A program made the position numbers and the translations under genes. Positions 57,375 through 64,000 of a stretch of DNA of 64,000 nucleotides are shown one piece after another. The notes beneath the pieces were generated by a model. That model had not been told where the DNA came from. It saw only the letters and a program-made list of their open reading frames with translations, and searched no databases. Each line of letters opens with the position of its first letter. Positions within the stretch are counted from its first letter, which is position 1. Location: positions 1 to 64,000 of IMG/VR virus record IMGVR_UViG_3300036820_000018; one strand, written 5' to 3'. This DNA comes from a virus.

Positions 57375-57604
57375 GGCCGCGGCACCGTACCTGCGCCCCA
57401 AACGCTACGCCCGGCGAGTGCGTCTACAGCATGCCCAAACGGTGCGGTGCGCCTGCTACTTATTGGATCGCCGCGGGGCCTGATTACTACCAGCCGCTGT
57501 GCGAAAGGCACACGTCGAAAGAGTTCATGCCGCCGAATATCGAAGTGCACAAGGGGCTGCCGGTCACACCCCCACCCGACAGCCTAGAGATGGAGGATGC
57601 GTGA
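57371..57604 (+). CDS. hypothetical Cys-rich protein, 77 residues
   Basis: GTG in GGGGTGAGGCC. MRPRHRTCAPNATPGECVYS, KRCGAPATYWIAAG, PLCERHTS: Cys/His pattern of a small zinc protein. N-terminal codons repeat the start of the previous gene (MRP). Confidence 0.6.
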   Translation: MRPRHRTCAPNATPGECVYSMPKRCGAPATYWIAAGPDYYQPLCERHTSKEFMPPNIEVHKGLPVTPPPDSLEMEDA

Positions 57605-57777
57605 CAGTTGAAGAGCACGACGATGACAGATGCCAGACGTGTGGTGGCGACGGCTACGAGGTGTGTGAGGACGTCAACAGTTCCGGAGGCTGCTGGGAAC
57701 CTGACTGCAATGGCGATATACACACCTGCCCGAATTGCAAGGGATCAGGCAGGGCAAAGGACCAGTGGTACTGGTGA
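57601..57777 (+). CDS. DnaJ-type zinc-finger protein, 58 residues
   Basis: GTGA overlap. CQTCGGDGYEVC and CPNCKGSGRAKD are CxxCxGxG-like repeats, as in the DnaJ Cys-rich domain. Too short for a J domain. Probably a zinc-binding accessory protein. Confidence 0.65.
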   Translation: MTVEEHDDDRCQTCGGDGYEVCEDVNSSGGCWEPDCNGDIHTCPNCKGSGRAKDQWYW

Positions 57778-58058
57778 TGACCCCCGACGTGAACCCGAGT
57801 CACGTGCTCGATGAGCTGGAGGGGGCGCTTGCGAAGTACACCGCCATAGAGAGTCATCTCCCGGCTCTTATTGGCAGCGCCCGTCATGAGATCCCCGTAG
57901 CCGTTAGCGACCTACGCAAGCTCCTCGCCGTCGCCAGAGCCGCTGTTGCGTACCGGGAGTGGTGGAACGCTAAGGGAGTCGCCCACGTCAAGCACTCTGA
58001 CGTGCAGGCAGACCTCCTGCGCACCACAGCCGCACTGGGGGATGCGACCGGTGAGTGA
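57777..58058 (+). CDS. hypothetical helical protein, 93 residues
   Basis: ATG 57777 (or GTG 57774) overlapping the previous stop. VLDELEGALAKYTAIESHLP, AVSDLRKLLAVARAAVAYRE and DVQADLLRTTAAL are helices. Unrecognised. Confidence 0.6.
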   Translation: MTPDVNPSHVLDELEGALAKYTAIESHLPALIGSARHEIPVAVSDLRKLLAVARAAVAYREWWNAKGVAHVKHSDVQADLLRTTAALGDATGE

Positions 58059-58290
58059 CGACACAGTGCAGGGTCTCGCCGCTCTGGTCTTGCGTACAAA
58101 GCAAGCGCTCTCAGAAGGTGGACGCCCTGATTTAGCCGACAAATGCCGAGCAAGTGTGGACGAGCACGGATCGGTATGTCTCACCTTCAGCGAGATTGTC
58201 ACCGGGAAGTCCTCACCCGAAGTCCTGAAGGCGTTGAGCATCGATCCCAAGTGGATGCCGCACGCCCCACCAACCGAAGGAGCTGAGTGA
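58051..58290 (+). CDS. hypothetical protein, 79 residues
   Basis: GTG in GTGAGTGA. VQGLAALVLRTKQALSEGGR, LADKCRASVDEHGSVCLTFS. Helix then strands. Unrecognised. Confidence 0.6.
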   Translation: MSDDTVQGLAALVLRTKQALSEGGRPDLADKCRASVDEHGSVCLTFSEIVTGKSSPEVLKALSIDPKWMPHAPPTEGAE

Positions 58291-58613
58291 CGATGGGTGA
58301 GGTGCGTAGATTCCGTGTCGGCGGTCTGTGTCCACGAGGTGGCAGTCATGTCTGGCTAATCACAGACGAGGACGCCGGGGCATGCGGGTCGAAGTCGTGG
58401 GATCTCTTCATCGAGGTTGAGGACGAGGACGTTCCCTACCTGTTGGAAGAGATGTCTTGGCTGAAAGGAGCTGAAGTGCGACCGGCAGCTACATATCCCG
58501 AGGAGTTGGACTTCGCCAATGTTGATCTTGACCCAGATGCGCCACCGATTGAGGAGCAACTGGAGTACATGCGTCAGCATCGCCCCCAACCACAAGGAGA
58601 CCTGAGTGAGTGA
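58287..58613 (+). CDS. hypothetical protein, 108 residues
   Basis: GTGA overlap. VRRFRVGGLCPRGGSHVWLI, then LFIEVEDEDVPYLLEEMSWL and an acidic end. Compact alpha/beta. Unrecognised. Confidence 0.6.
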   Translation: MTMGEVRRFRVGGLCPRGGSHVWLITDEDAGACGSKSWDLFIEVEDEDVPYLLEEMSWLKGAEVRPAATYPEELDFANVDLDPDAPPIEEQLEYMRQHRPQPQGDLSE

Positions 58614-58878
58614 GACGGTATTGACTCCCTCCTTGCAGCGAACGCTGCGCATCTTGCAAACGGGCGGCGGATGGAAATACCCGCAGCCCACCGAAGCGAT
58701 TCAGGCGAAACTAGACACGTTGTTGGTGCTTGGCCATGCCTATCTAGTGAACCGCTCAGACGGCACCTATCTTTTGGCGCTCCATCCCAACAACCCACGT
58801 CTGTGCTGGTGTAACGAACCTTCTCGTCAAGGATTCGCTCACCGCTCACATGAGTGTCTGGAGATAGGAGTTCAGTGA
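58606..58878 (+). CDS. hypothetical winged-helix-like protein, 90 residues
   Basis: GTG after CAAGGAGACCTGA. SLQRTLRILQTGGGWKYPQP and AIQAKLDTLLVLGHAYLVNR resemble a winged helix; CWCNEPSRQGFAHRSHECL is a Cys/His tail. Could be a small regulator. Confidence 0.6.
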   Translation: MSETVLTPSLQRTLRILQTGGGWKYPQPTEAIQAKLDTLLVLGHAYLVNRSDGTYLLALHPNNPRLCWCNEPSRQGFAHRSHECLEIGVQ

Positions 58879-59093
58879 ACCTCACCGCCGCTTGCAATAC
58901 GGGAGCACGCTGTGTCTGCAATCACGGACCCTGTGACTGCTCATGCCATGGAGTGGGACTCGAATCCATAATCCAGCAGGCCATTGAGGAGTGGGCAATC
59001 ATAGCGAGGGGACCTCATCTACGAGGCAATAACCCGTCACTTGCTCACTACATTGCCACCAGAGTGACTATCCCCGACCCGAGGGAGGCGTAG
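58875..59093 (+). CDS. hypothetical Cys-rich protein, 72 residues
   Basis: GTGA overlap. CNTGARCVCNHGPCDCSCHG packs six Cys and two His in 20 residues; the rest is helical (LESIIQQAIEEWAIIARG). Metal binding likely; unrecognised. Confidence 0.6.
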   Translation: MNLTAACNTGARCVCNHGPCDCSCHGVGLESIIQQAIEEWAIIARGPHLRGNNPSLAHYIATRVTIPDPREA

Positions 59094-59252
59094 ATGGGTG
59101 AGCACGTACATGAGGGCGACTTCTACGAAGAAGACGAGCCGATCGAAGACATCCTCGCTGCTTGGGAGAGAAGCACTGAGCACGTCGTCACTGAGAGACC
59201 GGCTCAGACGTTCAGCGGTGGAACGACGATCGAACTGAAGCCACCAGAGTGA
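59094..59252 (+). CDS. small acidic protein, 52 residues
   Basis: ATG directly after the TAG of the gene upstream. FYEEDEPIEDILAAWERSTE and HVVTERPAQTFSGGT. The ILAAWER...VTERP pattern is common in small actinobacterial proteins. Role unknown. Confidence 0.6.
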   Translation: MGEHVHEGDFYEEDEPIEDILAAWERSTEHVVTERPAQTFSGGTTIELKPPE

Positions 59253-59500
59253 CCCCCGAACCCGCACACACGCACACGATCGATGGCTCAGACGAGGTCT
59301 ATCAACACTCGCACATCGACCCGGAGTGCTCTCACCATTGGCGAGCGTGCCCAGTCCATACACCTGAAGACGGTTCAATGCCGAACGTCAACGTGGTCAC
59401 CACGTGCATCTATGGAGGCGCTGAACTCAAAGACGGCGGCACCTGGAACGACGACACGTCTAAAGAGGTTTGGGACCGAGTGCTCAAGAAGATGTCGTGA
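59249..59500 (+). CDS. His/Cys-rich protein, 83 residues
   Basis: GTGA overlap. AHTHTIDGSDEVYQHSHIDP and CSHHWRACPVHTPED contain many His and Cys, so a metal site is probable. Unrecognised. Confidence 0.6.
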   Translation: MTPEPAHTHTIDGSDEVYQHSHIDPECSHHWRACPVHTPEDGSMPNVNVVTTCIYGGAELKDGGTWNDDTSKEVWDRVLKKMS

Positions 59501-59559
59501 CCACCGAACCCGCACAAGACGCCAAGGGGAGCGCTAACCCGAAGAGGGAACGGCCCTAA
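59497..59559 (+). CDS. 20-residue ORF at operon end
   Basis: GTGA overlap; polar (TTEPAQDAKGSANPKRERP). Its 3' end overlaps the convergent minus-strand gene. Possibly the last gene of the rightward operon, or chance. Confidence 0.35.
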   Translation: MTTEPAQDAKGSANPKRERP

Positions 59560-59905
59560 GACACTGGGCTAGGCCCTCCAAAGGCTCCCCGTTGAAACGC
59601 TCGACCGACAGAGTGTCTCCACTCTCCTTCTTAAACGTCACCCTGATCTGGAACCAGGCTTTGACCGTCTGATCGCGCTCGATGCTCGCTGACCAAATAC
59701 GCCAGTCCGACAGCGGAGCTCGAAAGAAATACTCCTCCACAGCTGCATTCGGCTCTGAGGCATCGCCAGGTGTCGAAGATGAACTCTCTGACTGTGAGTC
59801 GATGTCGTTGAGGATCTGCCTGAGCGCGTCGACTGACGTGTCGCTCATCGGGAAGAGGTGCCCGACTAACTCGTGCCTCATGAGTTTGTCCCATGTCCCC
59901 ATCAT
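59534..59905 (-). CDS. hypothetical protein, 123 residues
   Basis: ATG 59905 in an ATGA overlap. WDKLMRHELVGHLFPMSDTS, LRQILNDIDSQ, then DWRIWSASIERDQTVKAWFQ and a strand. Globular, unrecognised. Last gene of the leftward lysis-side operon. Confidence 0.6.
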   Translation of the reverse strand: MMGTWDKLMRHELVGHLFPMSDTSVDALRQILNDIDSQSESSSSTPGDASEPNAAVEEYFFRAPLSDWRIWSASIERDQTVKAWFQIRVTFKKESGDTLSVERFNGEPLEGLAQCLRAVPSSG

Positions 59906-60141
59906 TCGGGACACTCGCGCTCGAAATCAAACAACGGAGCCTCAAAACGGTCCAGAGGGTCTGTGATCATCACATAGCCCTTAGGAGGGCTCGGGACCAA
60001 CATGACCTCTCCGAGGCTCTCAGGGGCTAAGACGACGTTCAGGCCCTTAAGTCCAGAGCAGTTGTGAGTGTTCTCTTGATGTTGTCGGCAGAACGGGCAG
60101 TGTCTCACCTCAGTCACGACTACGGCGGTGGAGGAACGCAC
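59902..60141 (-). CDS. hypothetical zinc-site protein, 79 residues
   Basis: GTG start 60141 close behind the endolysin stop. CPFCRQHQENTHNC is a C2HC-like site, followed by a beta part (GLNVVLAPESLGEVMLV). Unrecognised. Confidence 0.55.
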   Translation of the reverse strand: MRSSTAVVVTEVRHCPFCRQHQENTHNCSGLKGLNVVLAPESLGEVMLVPSPPKGYVMITDPLDRFEAPLFDFERECPE

Positions 60142-60156
60142 CTGTCCAGTCGCGTC

Positions 60157-61014
60157 TCACGACTCGATTGTGTAGAGAGCCGCGTTAGGAGCCTCGTGGT
60201 GGATCTGGTCAGTCACGTCAGTCGCGAGCCAGCTCCCGGTCCCCTTGGGGTTCTTGAACACAAGCAGGTGTCCCTCGTTGTTGGGGACAGTGCTCACGCC
60301 GGCGACGTACGCATTTCCCTCTGAGTCAAATGTGACTGTCGGTGCCATGTCCTTGATCTCCTCTGGTATCGGGGGAAAGGGTGGTTTGGGCGTCGGGGGC
60401 TTAGGGACGATCTTGGGCCATAGCCCGTCGTAGTTCCAGGCCCCGAAGCGAGTGACGTTGTTAACGACCTCGTCGATGTCTACCTGCTTGCCCGCGATGT
60501 AAGTCGGGTTGGCGAGCTGTAGGAGGTCCGCGAAGCGAGAGACCTGACCGTTAGACCAGGCTTCTGTCTGCCAGTAGTAGCACTGAACGAGGTCTTCATC
60601 CGCAGCTTCGTTGACGATCAGGATTCCCCCATAGGGACCTCCGACGTAACCCGACTCCGCGACGACAGACCTGAAAGCTCGTAGGTAGTCCAGACAGACG
60701 CTTATTTGGGCCTGTGAGACGTCAAAGTCAAAGGCGACGTAGATAGCTGAACCAGGGGGTTGGCCGAGCGCACGAGCGAAGGCAGCGGCCCCCACACCGT
60801 CTGCCATGCCCTGAGCAGCGCCACCTAAGGCAGCTTGAGCTTGATCCTCCCAGACCGTGACGATGCCCATGCCTGCTTCGGTGTAGCCGTTGGCCTCTGC
60901 TCGAGTCAGAGCCTTCCCGTTAGGCAGTGAACAGGCGTAGCGGCAAACGAAGAAGATCCCCGCCTCTAGGAGCTCGGCGGGGGTAGGACCGCTTTCAAAG
61001 TCGCAGCCCTTCAT
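60157..61014 (-). CDS. endolysin, DUF1906 glycoside-hydrolase-like
   Basis: 285 residues. Residues 1-200: KGCDFESG at the start (active-site Asp), FFVCRYACSL, VTVWEDQAQAAL (Glu), AIYVAFDFDVSQ and GGPYGGILIVN, then YYWQTEAWSNG and QVDIDEVV. This is the DUF1906/Rv2525c-like TIM barrel found in actinophage lysins. A Pro-rich linker (KPPTPKPPFPPIPEEI) leads to a small C-terminal beta domain for wall binding. Degrades peptidoglycan for release. Confidence 0.82.
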   Translation of the reverse strand: MKGCDFESGPTPAELLEAGIFFVCRYACSLPNGKALTRAEANGYTEAGMGIVTVWEDQAQAALGGAAQGMADGVGAAAFARALGQPPGSAIYVAFDFDVSQAQISVCLDYLRAFRSVVAESGYVGGPYGGILIVNEAADEDLVQCYYWQTEAWSNGQVSRFADLLQLANPTYIAGKQVDIDEVVNNVTRFGAWNYDGLWPKIVPKPPTPKPPFPPIPEEIKDMAPTVTFDSEGNAYVAGVSTVPNNEGHLLVFKNPKGTGSWLATDVTDQIHHEAPNAALYTIES

Positions 61015-61247
61015 GCGTCCGCCCAGATCATCTTGTAGCCCTCAGGAATGGCACCTATGGCTCGGAGGGCACCTTCCATCTCTCGGAGATAAGCATCAGC
61101 CTCGGTGGTGAGCTCCAGTTCAAGATTCCCCCTCCTCCCCAAGGCAGGCCGCTCAGACCCGAACGGGTTCCCCATCTTCTCTGCTTGAGCCTCGGCCTTG
61201 GACTGCATCAGGGCTTCGATCTCAGGGTCGTGGGGGTCGAAACTCAC
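61011..61247 (-). CDS. hypothetical protein, 78 residues
   Basis: GTG 61247 in a GTGA overlap; the longer reading is low-complexity shadow. DPEIEALMQSKAEAQAEKMG and ADAYLREMEGALRAIGAIPE are helices. ATGA overlap with the endolysin gene. May be a lysis accessory. Confidence 0.55.
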   Translation of the reverse strand: MSFDPHDPEIEALMQSKAEAQAEKMGNPFGSERPALGRRGNLELELTTEADAYLREMEGALRAIGAIPEGYKMIWADA

Positions 61248-61528
61248 TGCCCTATGTCCTCCTCCCCCATCCCCACTAGCCCCTTCAGCAGGTGCTCGGG
61301 CATGGCCTGGAGAGCCGCTCCGCGCATCACGGCCCGATATTGCTCCTCCGTCCACACCTCGACCTCTTCGGAGTGAGCAGCTATGCCGTCGACCCAGAGG
61401 GGCAGCATCCGAGCCAAGGAGCGGATCGTGGCATTGAAGGCAGCGCTGGTCTGAAACAGTCTCTGGCGCTCAGGGTCGAGACCGACAAGGGCGACTACGA
61501 GAGCTTGGAATCGTTGGTTCTCGCTCAC
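61244..61528 (-). CDS. hypothetical helical protein, 94 residues
   Basis: GTG 61528 after AGAGGTGCGGC. FQALVVALVGLDPERQRLFQ, FNATIRSLARMLPLWVDGIA and VEVWTEEQYRAVMRGAALQA. Helical bundle look, unrecognised. Coupled on both sides. Confidence 0.6.
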   Translation of the reverse strand: MSENQRFQALVVALVGLDPERQRLFQTSAAFNATIRSLARMLPLWVDGIAAHSEEVEVWTEEQYRAVMRGAALQAMPEHLLKGLVGMGEEDIGQ

Positions 61529-61617
61529 GCCGCACCTCTGTTCACATAGAGAATGATCCCACCCGTGACGAGGGAACAGAGCCCCACCCATGCTCCGATA
61601 GCCCATAGCCAGTTCAT
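61525..61617 (-). CDS. 30-residue one-span membrane peptide
   Basis: MNWLWAIGAWVGLCSLVTGG then IILYVNRGAA. One membrane helix with a short basic end. ATG overlaps the stop upstream; its TGA overlaps the next GTG. Four genes from the endolysin, so a small holin or holin regulator is possible. Confidence 0.5.
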   Translation of the reverse strand: MNWLWAIGAWVGLCSLVTGGIILYVNRGAA

Positions 61618-61868
61618 CAGATGTGAACCCCTTCGTGACCTTCGACGCGAGAACAGCGTCGCTTACAAAAGTGGGAGACGCCTAGGAATCCTTGCCCGCT
61701 GTCGAGGTCCAGCCACCAGAGGGGGCAATGAGGGAAGCTTCCGGTGATGTGACGGAGGAGAGCAGGGGCACCGTCCGGGTAAAGAGGTGGCCGATCTTCC
61801 GGGGGGTGAAAGAAACGACGGGCCTCCTCCATACGGAGACCGTCTTCGTTGTCGGGGAAGACCATCAC
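61617..61868 (-). CDS. hypothetical protein, 83 residues
   Basis: GTG 61868 in a GTGATG overlap. MEEARRFFHPPEDRPPLYP, WWLDLDSG and the end HFCKRRCSRVEGHEGVHI, the same Cys/His tail as in the 35079-35282 product. Probable zinc site. Confidence 0.6.
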   Translation of the reverse strand: MMVFPDNEDGLRMEEARRFFHPPEDRPPLYPDGAPALLRHITGSFPHCPLWWLDLDSGQGFLGVSHFCKRRCSRVEGHEGVHI

Positions 61869-62206
61869 CTGAGATTCAACTTGGTCTCAACGACTTTGAG
61901 TTGCGACTCAAAGATCGCCATCAGATGGCCGTGCCACTCTAGGTGAACCTTCTCGTCGACTACCGCGCACCCGCACTTCGGACAGGACTTGAGCCCTACT
62001 CCACCGACCGAGATACCTGCGTCGATAGTGAAGCCAGTGGTTGCTCCGACGTCGCGCAACGGCTCGAAGATCACTGAGGTGAGACGGCTGACGTGCTTGT
62101 GCTCAACGTCTTTCGGATAGATGTGGACGTGGGACCAGGACCCATCTTCGTCTGAGTGCTCGTGTGACCCGACTACGTGCTCGACGTGCTCTCGGCTGGA
62201 CGGCAT
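61865..62206 (-). CDS. hypothetical zinc-ribbon protein, 113 residues
   Basis: ATG 62206 six bases after GGGAGG. His-rich start (REHVEHVVGSHEHSDEDGSW), FTIDAGISVGGVG, then CPKCGCAVVDEKVHLEWHGH as zinc ribbon. Unrecognised. Confidence 0.6.
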   Translation of the reverse strand: MPSSREHVEHVVGSHEHSDEDGSWSHVHIYPKDVEHKHVSRLTSVIFEPLRDVGATTGFTIDAGISVGGVGLKSCPKCGCAVVDEKVHLEWHGHLMAIFESQLKVVETKLNLR

Positions 62207-62208
62207 GA

Positions 62209-62391
62209 TCAATCCTCCCAGGGATGCATGGCTCTGTGCTCGACGAGGGTGTCGCGGTTCTCTTCGAGCAGGTCGAACTTCGCGACCGTGACGAGCTTCC
62301 ATTCACAATCCCGGCACTCGTAGCGATAGGCCAAGGCCCCAGGCCCCCGGTACGGTCCCACGCGCATGAAACCATCGAGAGTGTCTTTCAT
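62209..62391 (-). CDS. C2H2-like zinc protein, 60 residues
   Basis: ATGA overlap. YECRDCEWKLVTVAKFDLLE followed by VEHRAMHPW gives C-x2-C...H-x3-H. A phage-type small zinc finger; DNA or protein binding possible. Confidence 0.65.
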   Translation of the reverse strand: MKDTLDGFMRVGPYRGPGALAYRYECRDCEWKLVTVAKFDLLEENRDTLVEHRAMHPWED

Positions 62392-63242
62392 CCGATTGCC
62401 TCCGATGGCGGCGGGAGCGTCCTTGCTGCTCTTAGGCGGTCGATCTCTTCAGCTACGTCCTCGGGGTGCTCTTCGGCGTCTTTCTTGAGCCAGAGCTGTC
62501 TCCACCCGAGCCAGCGCTGAAAGTCTGCCCCGCCTGCTGAGTCCTGGTTCTCTTTCTTGAGCTTCCACGAGGTCCACGAGAGGTAGCACTTGTTGTCGAG
62601 GCCGCGCTTCAATCTGTCGTTCGGTGTCCCTACTACCTGATACTCACAGGCCAGGCAGGTGCCGACGAGGGCTTCTGAGGGAAGGATCGGCTTGGGCATC
62701 TTTGTGATGCGTCGGTAGCAGCGTTCGACGTGGACTAGCTCTCGAAAGACGACACGCAGGCGGAACTCGATCTCTTCGACGGAATCTTGAACGGGGTCGG
62801 CCCACCGTCGCCCTGATCCCGAGCAACGCCTACAGACCCCTGTTCCCCCGTCAGGAAGCGACACGTAGCCCCAGGAGCCGACTTGGAACCCACACGTCGG
62901 TGTCTCGCCTTGATGGATAGAAGCCTTGGCCAGGAGGCCACAGAGGGAGCAGACCGTGCATTCGAGACAGATATCGCCCTGGCGCAGTAGAACGGCAGAA
63001 CCCACAGGATCTGAGTGTCCCTCAGAGCCCGCAGAGCCGCTCACCCGCCCTGCCCCTTGTACCGACCCACCTTGGGGGTAGCCGTCGATCTGTAGGGGCT
63101 CCTCGGCTCGCAAGAGCAGGTCAGCGAGGAGCGAGAAATGCCTCTTCCCTTGAGGTACGCGAGTGTCGGATTCCTTTAGGAGGTCTCCGAGGATGCCGAT
63201 CGCGTCTTCTACACGCTCTTCGAGCCGGCCGATATTTGTCAC
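62388..63242 (-). CDS. hypothetical multi-Cys protein, 284 residues
   Basis: N-terminal coiled coil (RLEERVEDAIGILGDLLKES), a long Cys-rich middle (CLECTVCSLCGLLAKASIHQ, CGFQVGSWGYVSLPDGGTGV, CRRCSGSG), then CLACEYQVVG and a basic, Trp-rich end. The CRRCSGSG part resembles a DnaJ-type repeat. ATGA-coupled both sides. Unrecognised. Confidence 0.6.
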   Translation of the reverse strand: MTNIGRLEERVEDAIGILGDLLKESDTRVPQGKRHFSLLADLLLRAEEPLQIDGYPQGGSVQGAGRVSGSAGSEGHSDPVGSAVLLRQGDICLECTVCSLCGLLAKASIHQGETPTCGFQVGSWGYVSLPDGGTGVCRRCSGSGRRWADPVQDSVEEIEFRLRVVFRELVHVERCYRRITKMPKPILPSEALVGTCLACEYQVVGTPNDRLKRGLDNKCYLSWTSWKLKKENQDSAGGADFQRWLGWRQLWLKKDAEEHPEDVAEEIDRLRAARTLPPPSEAIG

Positions 63243-63421
63243 GCACGCCCCTCATAGAAGGCCTTGACCCTCTCGTAGTCCCCGGCGATTGCCTCACACT
63301 CGCCGACCGCCTGCATTGTTGCGAAGGTGATGAAATCCGAAAAGCTGGTGTTCAACTGCCTGCACACCTTTCGTAGCCGATCTATCTGCTCAGGGGTGAA
63401 CTGGACGTCCCGCGCGCCCAA
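63239..63421 (-). CDS. ribbon-helix-helix-like protein, 60 residues
   Basis: TTG start about five bases after AAGG. VQFTPEQIDRLRKVCRQLNT then SFSDFITFATMQAV fits an RHH fold. Possible regulator of the leftward operon. Confidence 0.6.
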   Translation of the reverse strand: MGARDVQFTPEQIDRLRKVCRQLNTSFSDFITFATMQAVGECEAIAGDYERVKAFYEGRA

Positions 63422-63426
63422 CGGCC

Positions 63427-63993
63427 TTAAACGTTTGCAGGTTGGGCGTCGGCGTCGAAGAAGTCCTCAGCCGCGGCACGCTCACGCTCTTCTTCTGAGA
63501 GGGAGAGGTCGTTCAGGGTCTCGGTGGTGCCTAGAACCTCGCCCACGGTGTCTTGCGCGATCCGGTCGGTGACGTCCTCGCCCCATTCGTTGTAAGTGTG
63601 GCCAGGAATCGTCTCGCGGGTGCCCTCGGATACGTAGCCACCGAACTCGCCTGTGCTGATGTCTTCGGCGTCGTCCTCTTCGACTGTCGGGATCTCTGTG
63701 CCATCTGTCGTCTTGAGACGCATCTGGCCCTTCTTCTCCGCTGCTTCTTTCTCGGCCTTGTCGGCGATCTTCGCGATCATCGTGTCAATGGCCTTGCGCG
63801 ACCTGGCGCTGTCATCGGGGACTACGGCGATCGTGTCGAAGACGAGCACGCGCTCATAGCCCATGAGTTTGCCGGGGTCATCAACAGAGAGGATGTTCTC
63901 GAAGATCTCCTTCGTCTGGACATAAAGGGTGGATGCGACGATCTCTTGGCCTGGCTCAACGTCGAAGGGAGCAACCTGCATTGTCTGGTTCAT
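63427..63993 (-). CDS. hypothetical acidic protein, 188 residues
   Basis: N-terminal beta start (MQVAPFDVEPGQEIVASTLY), VFDTIAVVPDDSARSRKAID, a Lys/Glu-rich helix and an acidic C-terminus (SEEERERAAAEDFFDAD). No family recognised. First gene seen of this operon; the promoter lies beyond the window. Confidence 0.6.
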   Translation of the reverse strand: MNQTMQVAPFDVEPGQEIVASTLYVQTKEIFENILSVDDPGKLMGYERVLVFDTIAVVPDDSARSRKAIDTMIAKIADKAEKEAAEKKGQMRLKTTDGTEIPTVEEDDAEDISTGEFGGYVSEGTRETIPGHTYNEWGEDVTDRIAQDTVGEVLGTTETLNDLSLSEEERERAAAEDFFDADAQPANV

Positions 63994-64000
63994 CGCTCGC

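Noticed and set aside
1-64000. CRISPR array or insertion sequence
   Set aside because: No regularly spaced direct repeats of array type and no transposase gene with terminal inverted repeats were seen.

Overview
The window is most of the genome of a temperate, tailed (siphovirus-type) bacteriophage, cut at both ends. The sequence is GC-rich. GTG starts are very common, many genes overlap by ATGA, GTGA or TAATG, thymidylate synthase is of the ThyX type, the endolysin is DUF1906-like, and a DUF5047 tail protein and a ribbon-helix-helix/integrase/LexA-HTH cluster are present. Together these point to an actinobacterial host. The host is an inference.

Layout. (1) 1-9789, minus strand: DNA modification and replication. 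It holds a C5-cytosine methyltransferase (cut by the window edge), an HNH endonuclease, a DpdA/queuine-transglycosylase-like protein, a YhhQ/VUT-type queuosine-precursor transporter, a CHC2-Toprim-RecA primase-helicase, a winged-helix replication initiator with iteron-like palindromes inside the gene, DUF6378, ThyX, an ERF annealing protein and a RecB-like nuclease. (2) 9845-11324, plus strand: lysogeny module with an RHH protein, a tyrosine integrase and a LexA-type HTH protein. It ends in a terminator and a tRNA-derived sequence that may be part of attP. (3) 11426-48068, minus strand, transcribed leftwards: terminase, portal, MuF, protease/scaffold, capsid, connector, tail tube, tail chaperone with frameshift, tape measure, baseplate, fibres and spikes, and a holin candidate. 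A cassette at 17263-19831 carries an exported GH12-like hydrolase, a 22-residue coupling peptide, a beta-helix lipoprotein and an opposite-strand zinc-ribbon gene. (4) 48128-49361: a small plus-strand regulator/membrane-protein group facing a small minus-strand membrane/zinc pair, followed by tRNA-Met(CAT) at 49447-49526 and three more minus-strand genes. (5) 51434-52148: a non-coding control region with inverted repeats. (6) 52149-59559, plus strand: about 24 small, tightly coupled genes, mostly unknown, with a RuvB-like AAA+ ATPase. (7) 59534-63993, minus strand: endolysin, a one-span membrane peptide and small zinc-binding proteins.

Most notable. The portal ORF is fused to a 2H phosphoesterase and a Nudix hydrolase. 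It ends at a canonical -1 slippery heptamer (CCCAAAA) six bases before its stop, in frame with the following MuF ORF, so a portal-2H-Nudix-MuF polyprotein is predicted. A second theme is DNA modification: DpdA-like protein plus precursor transporter suggests salvage of a 7-deazaguanine for phage DNA, beside a cytosine methyltransferase. A third is a lambda-O-like arrangement of palindromic iterons and an AT-rich stretch inside the replication initiator gene.
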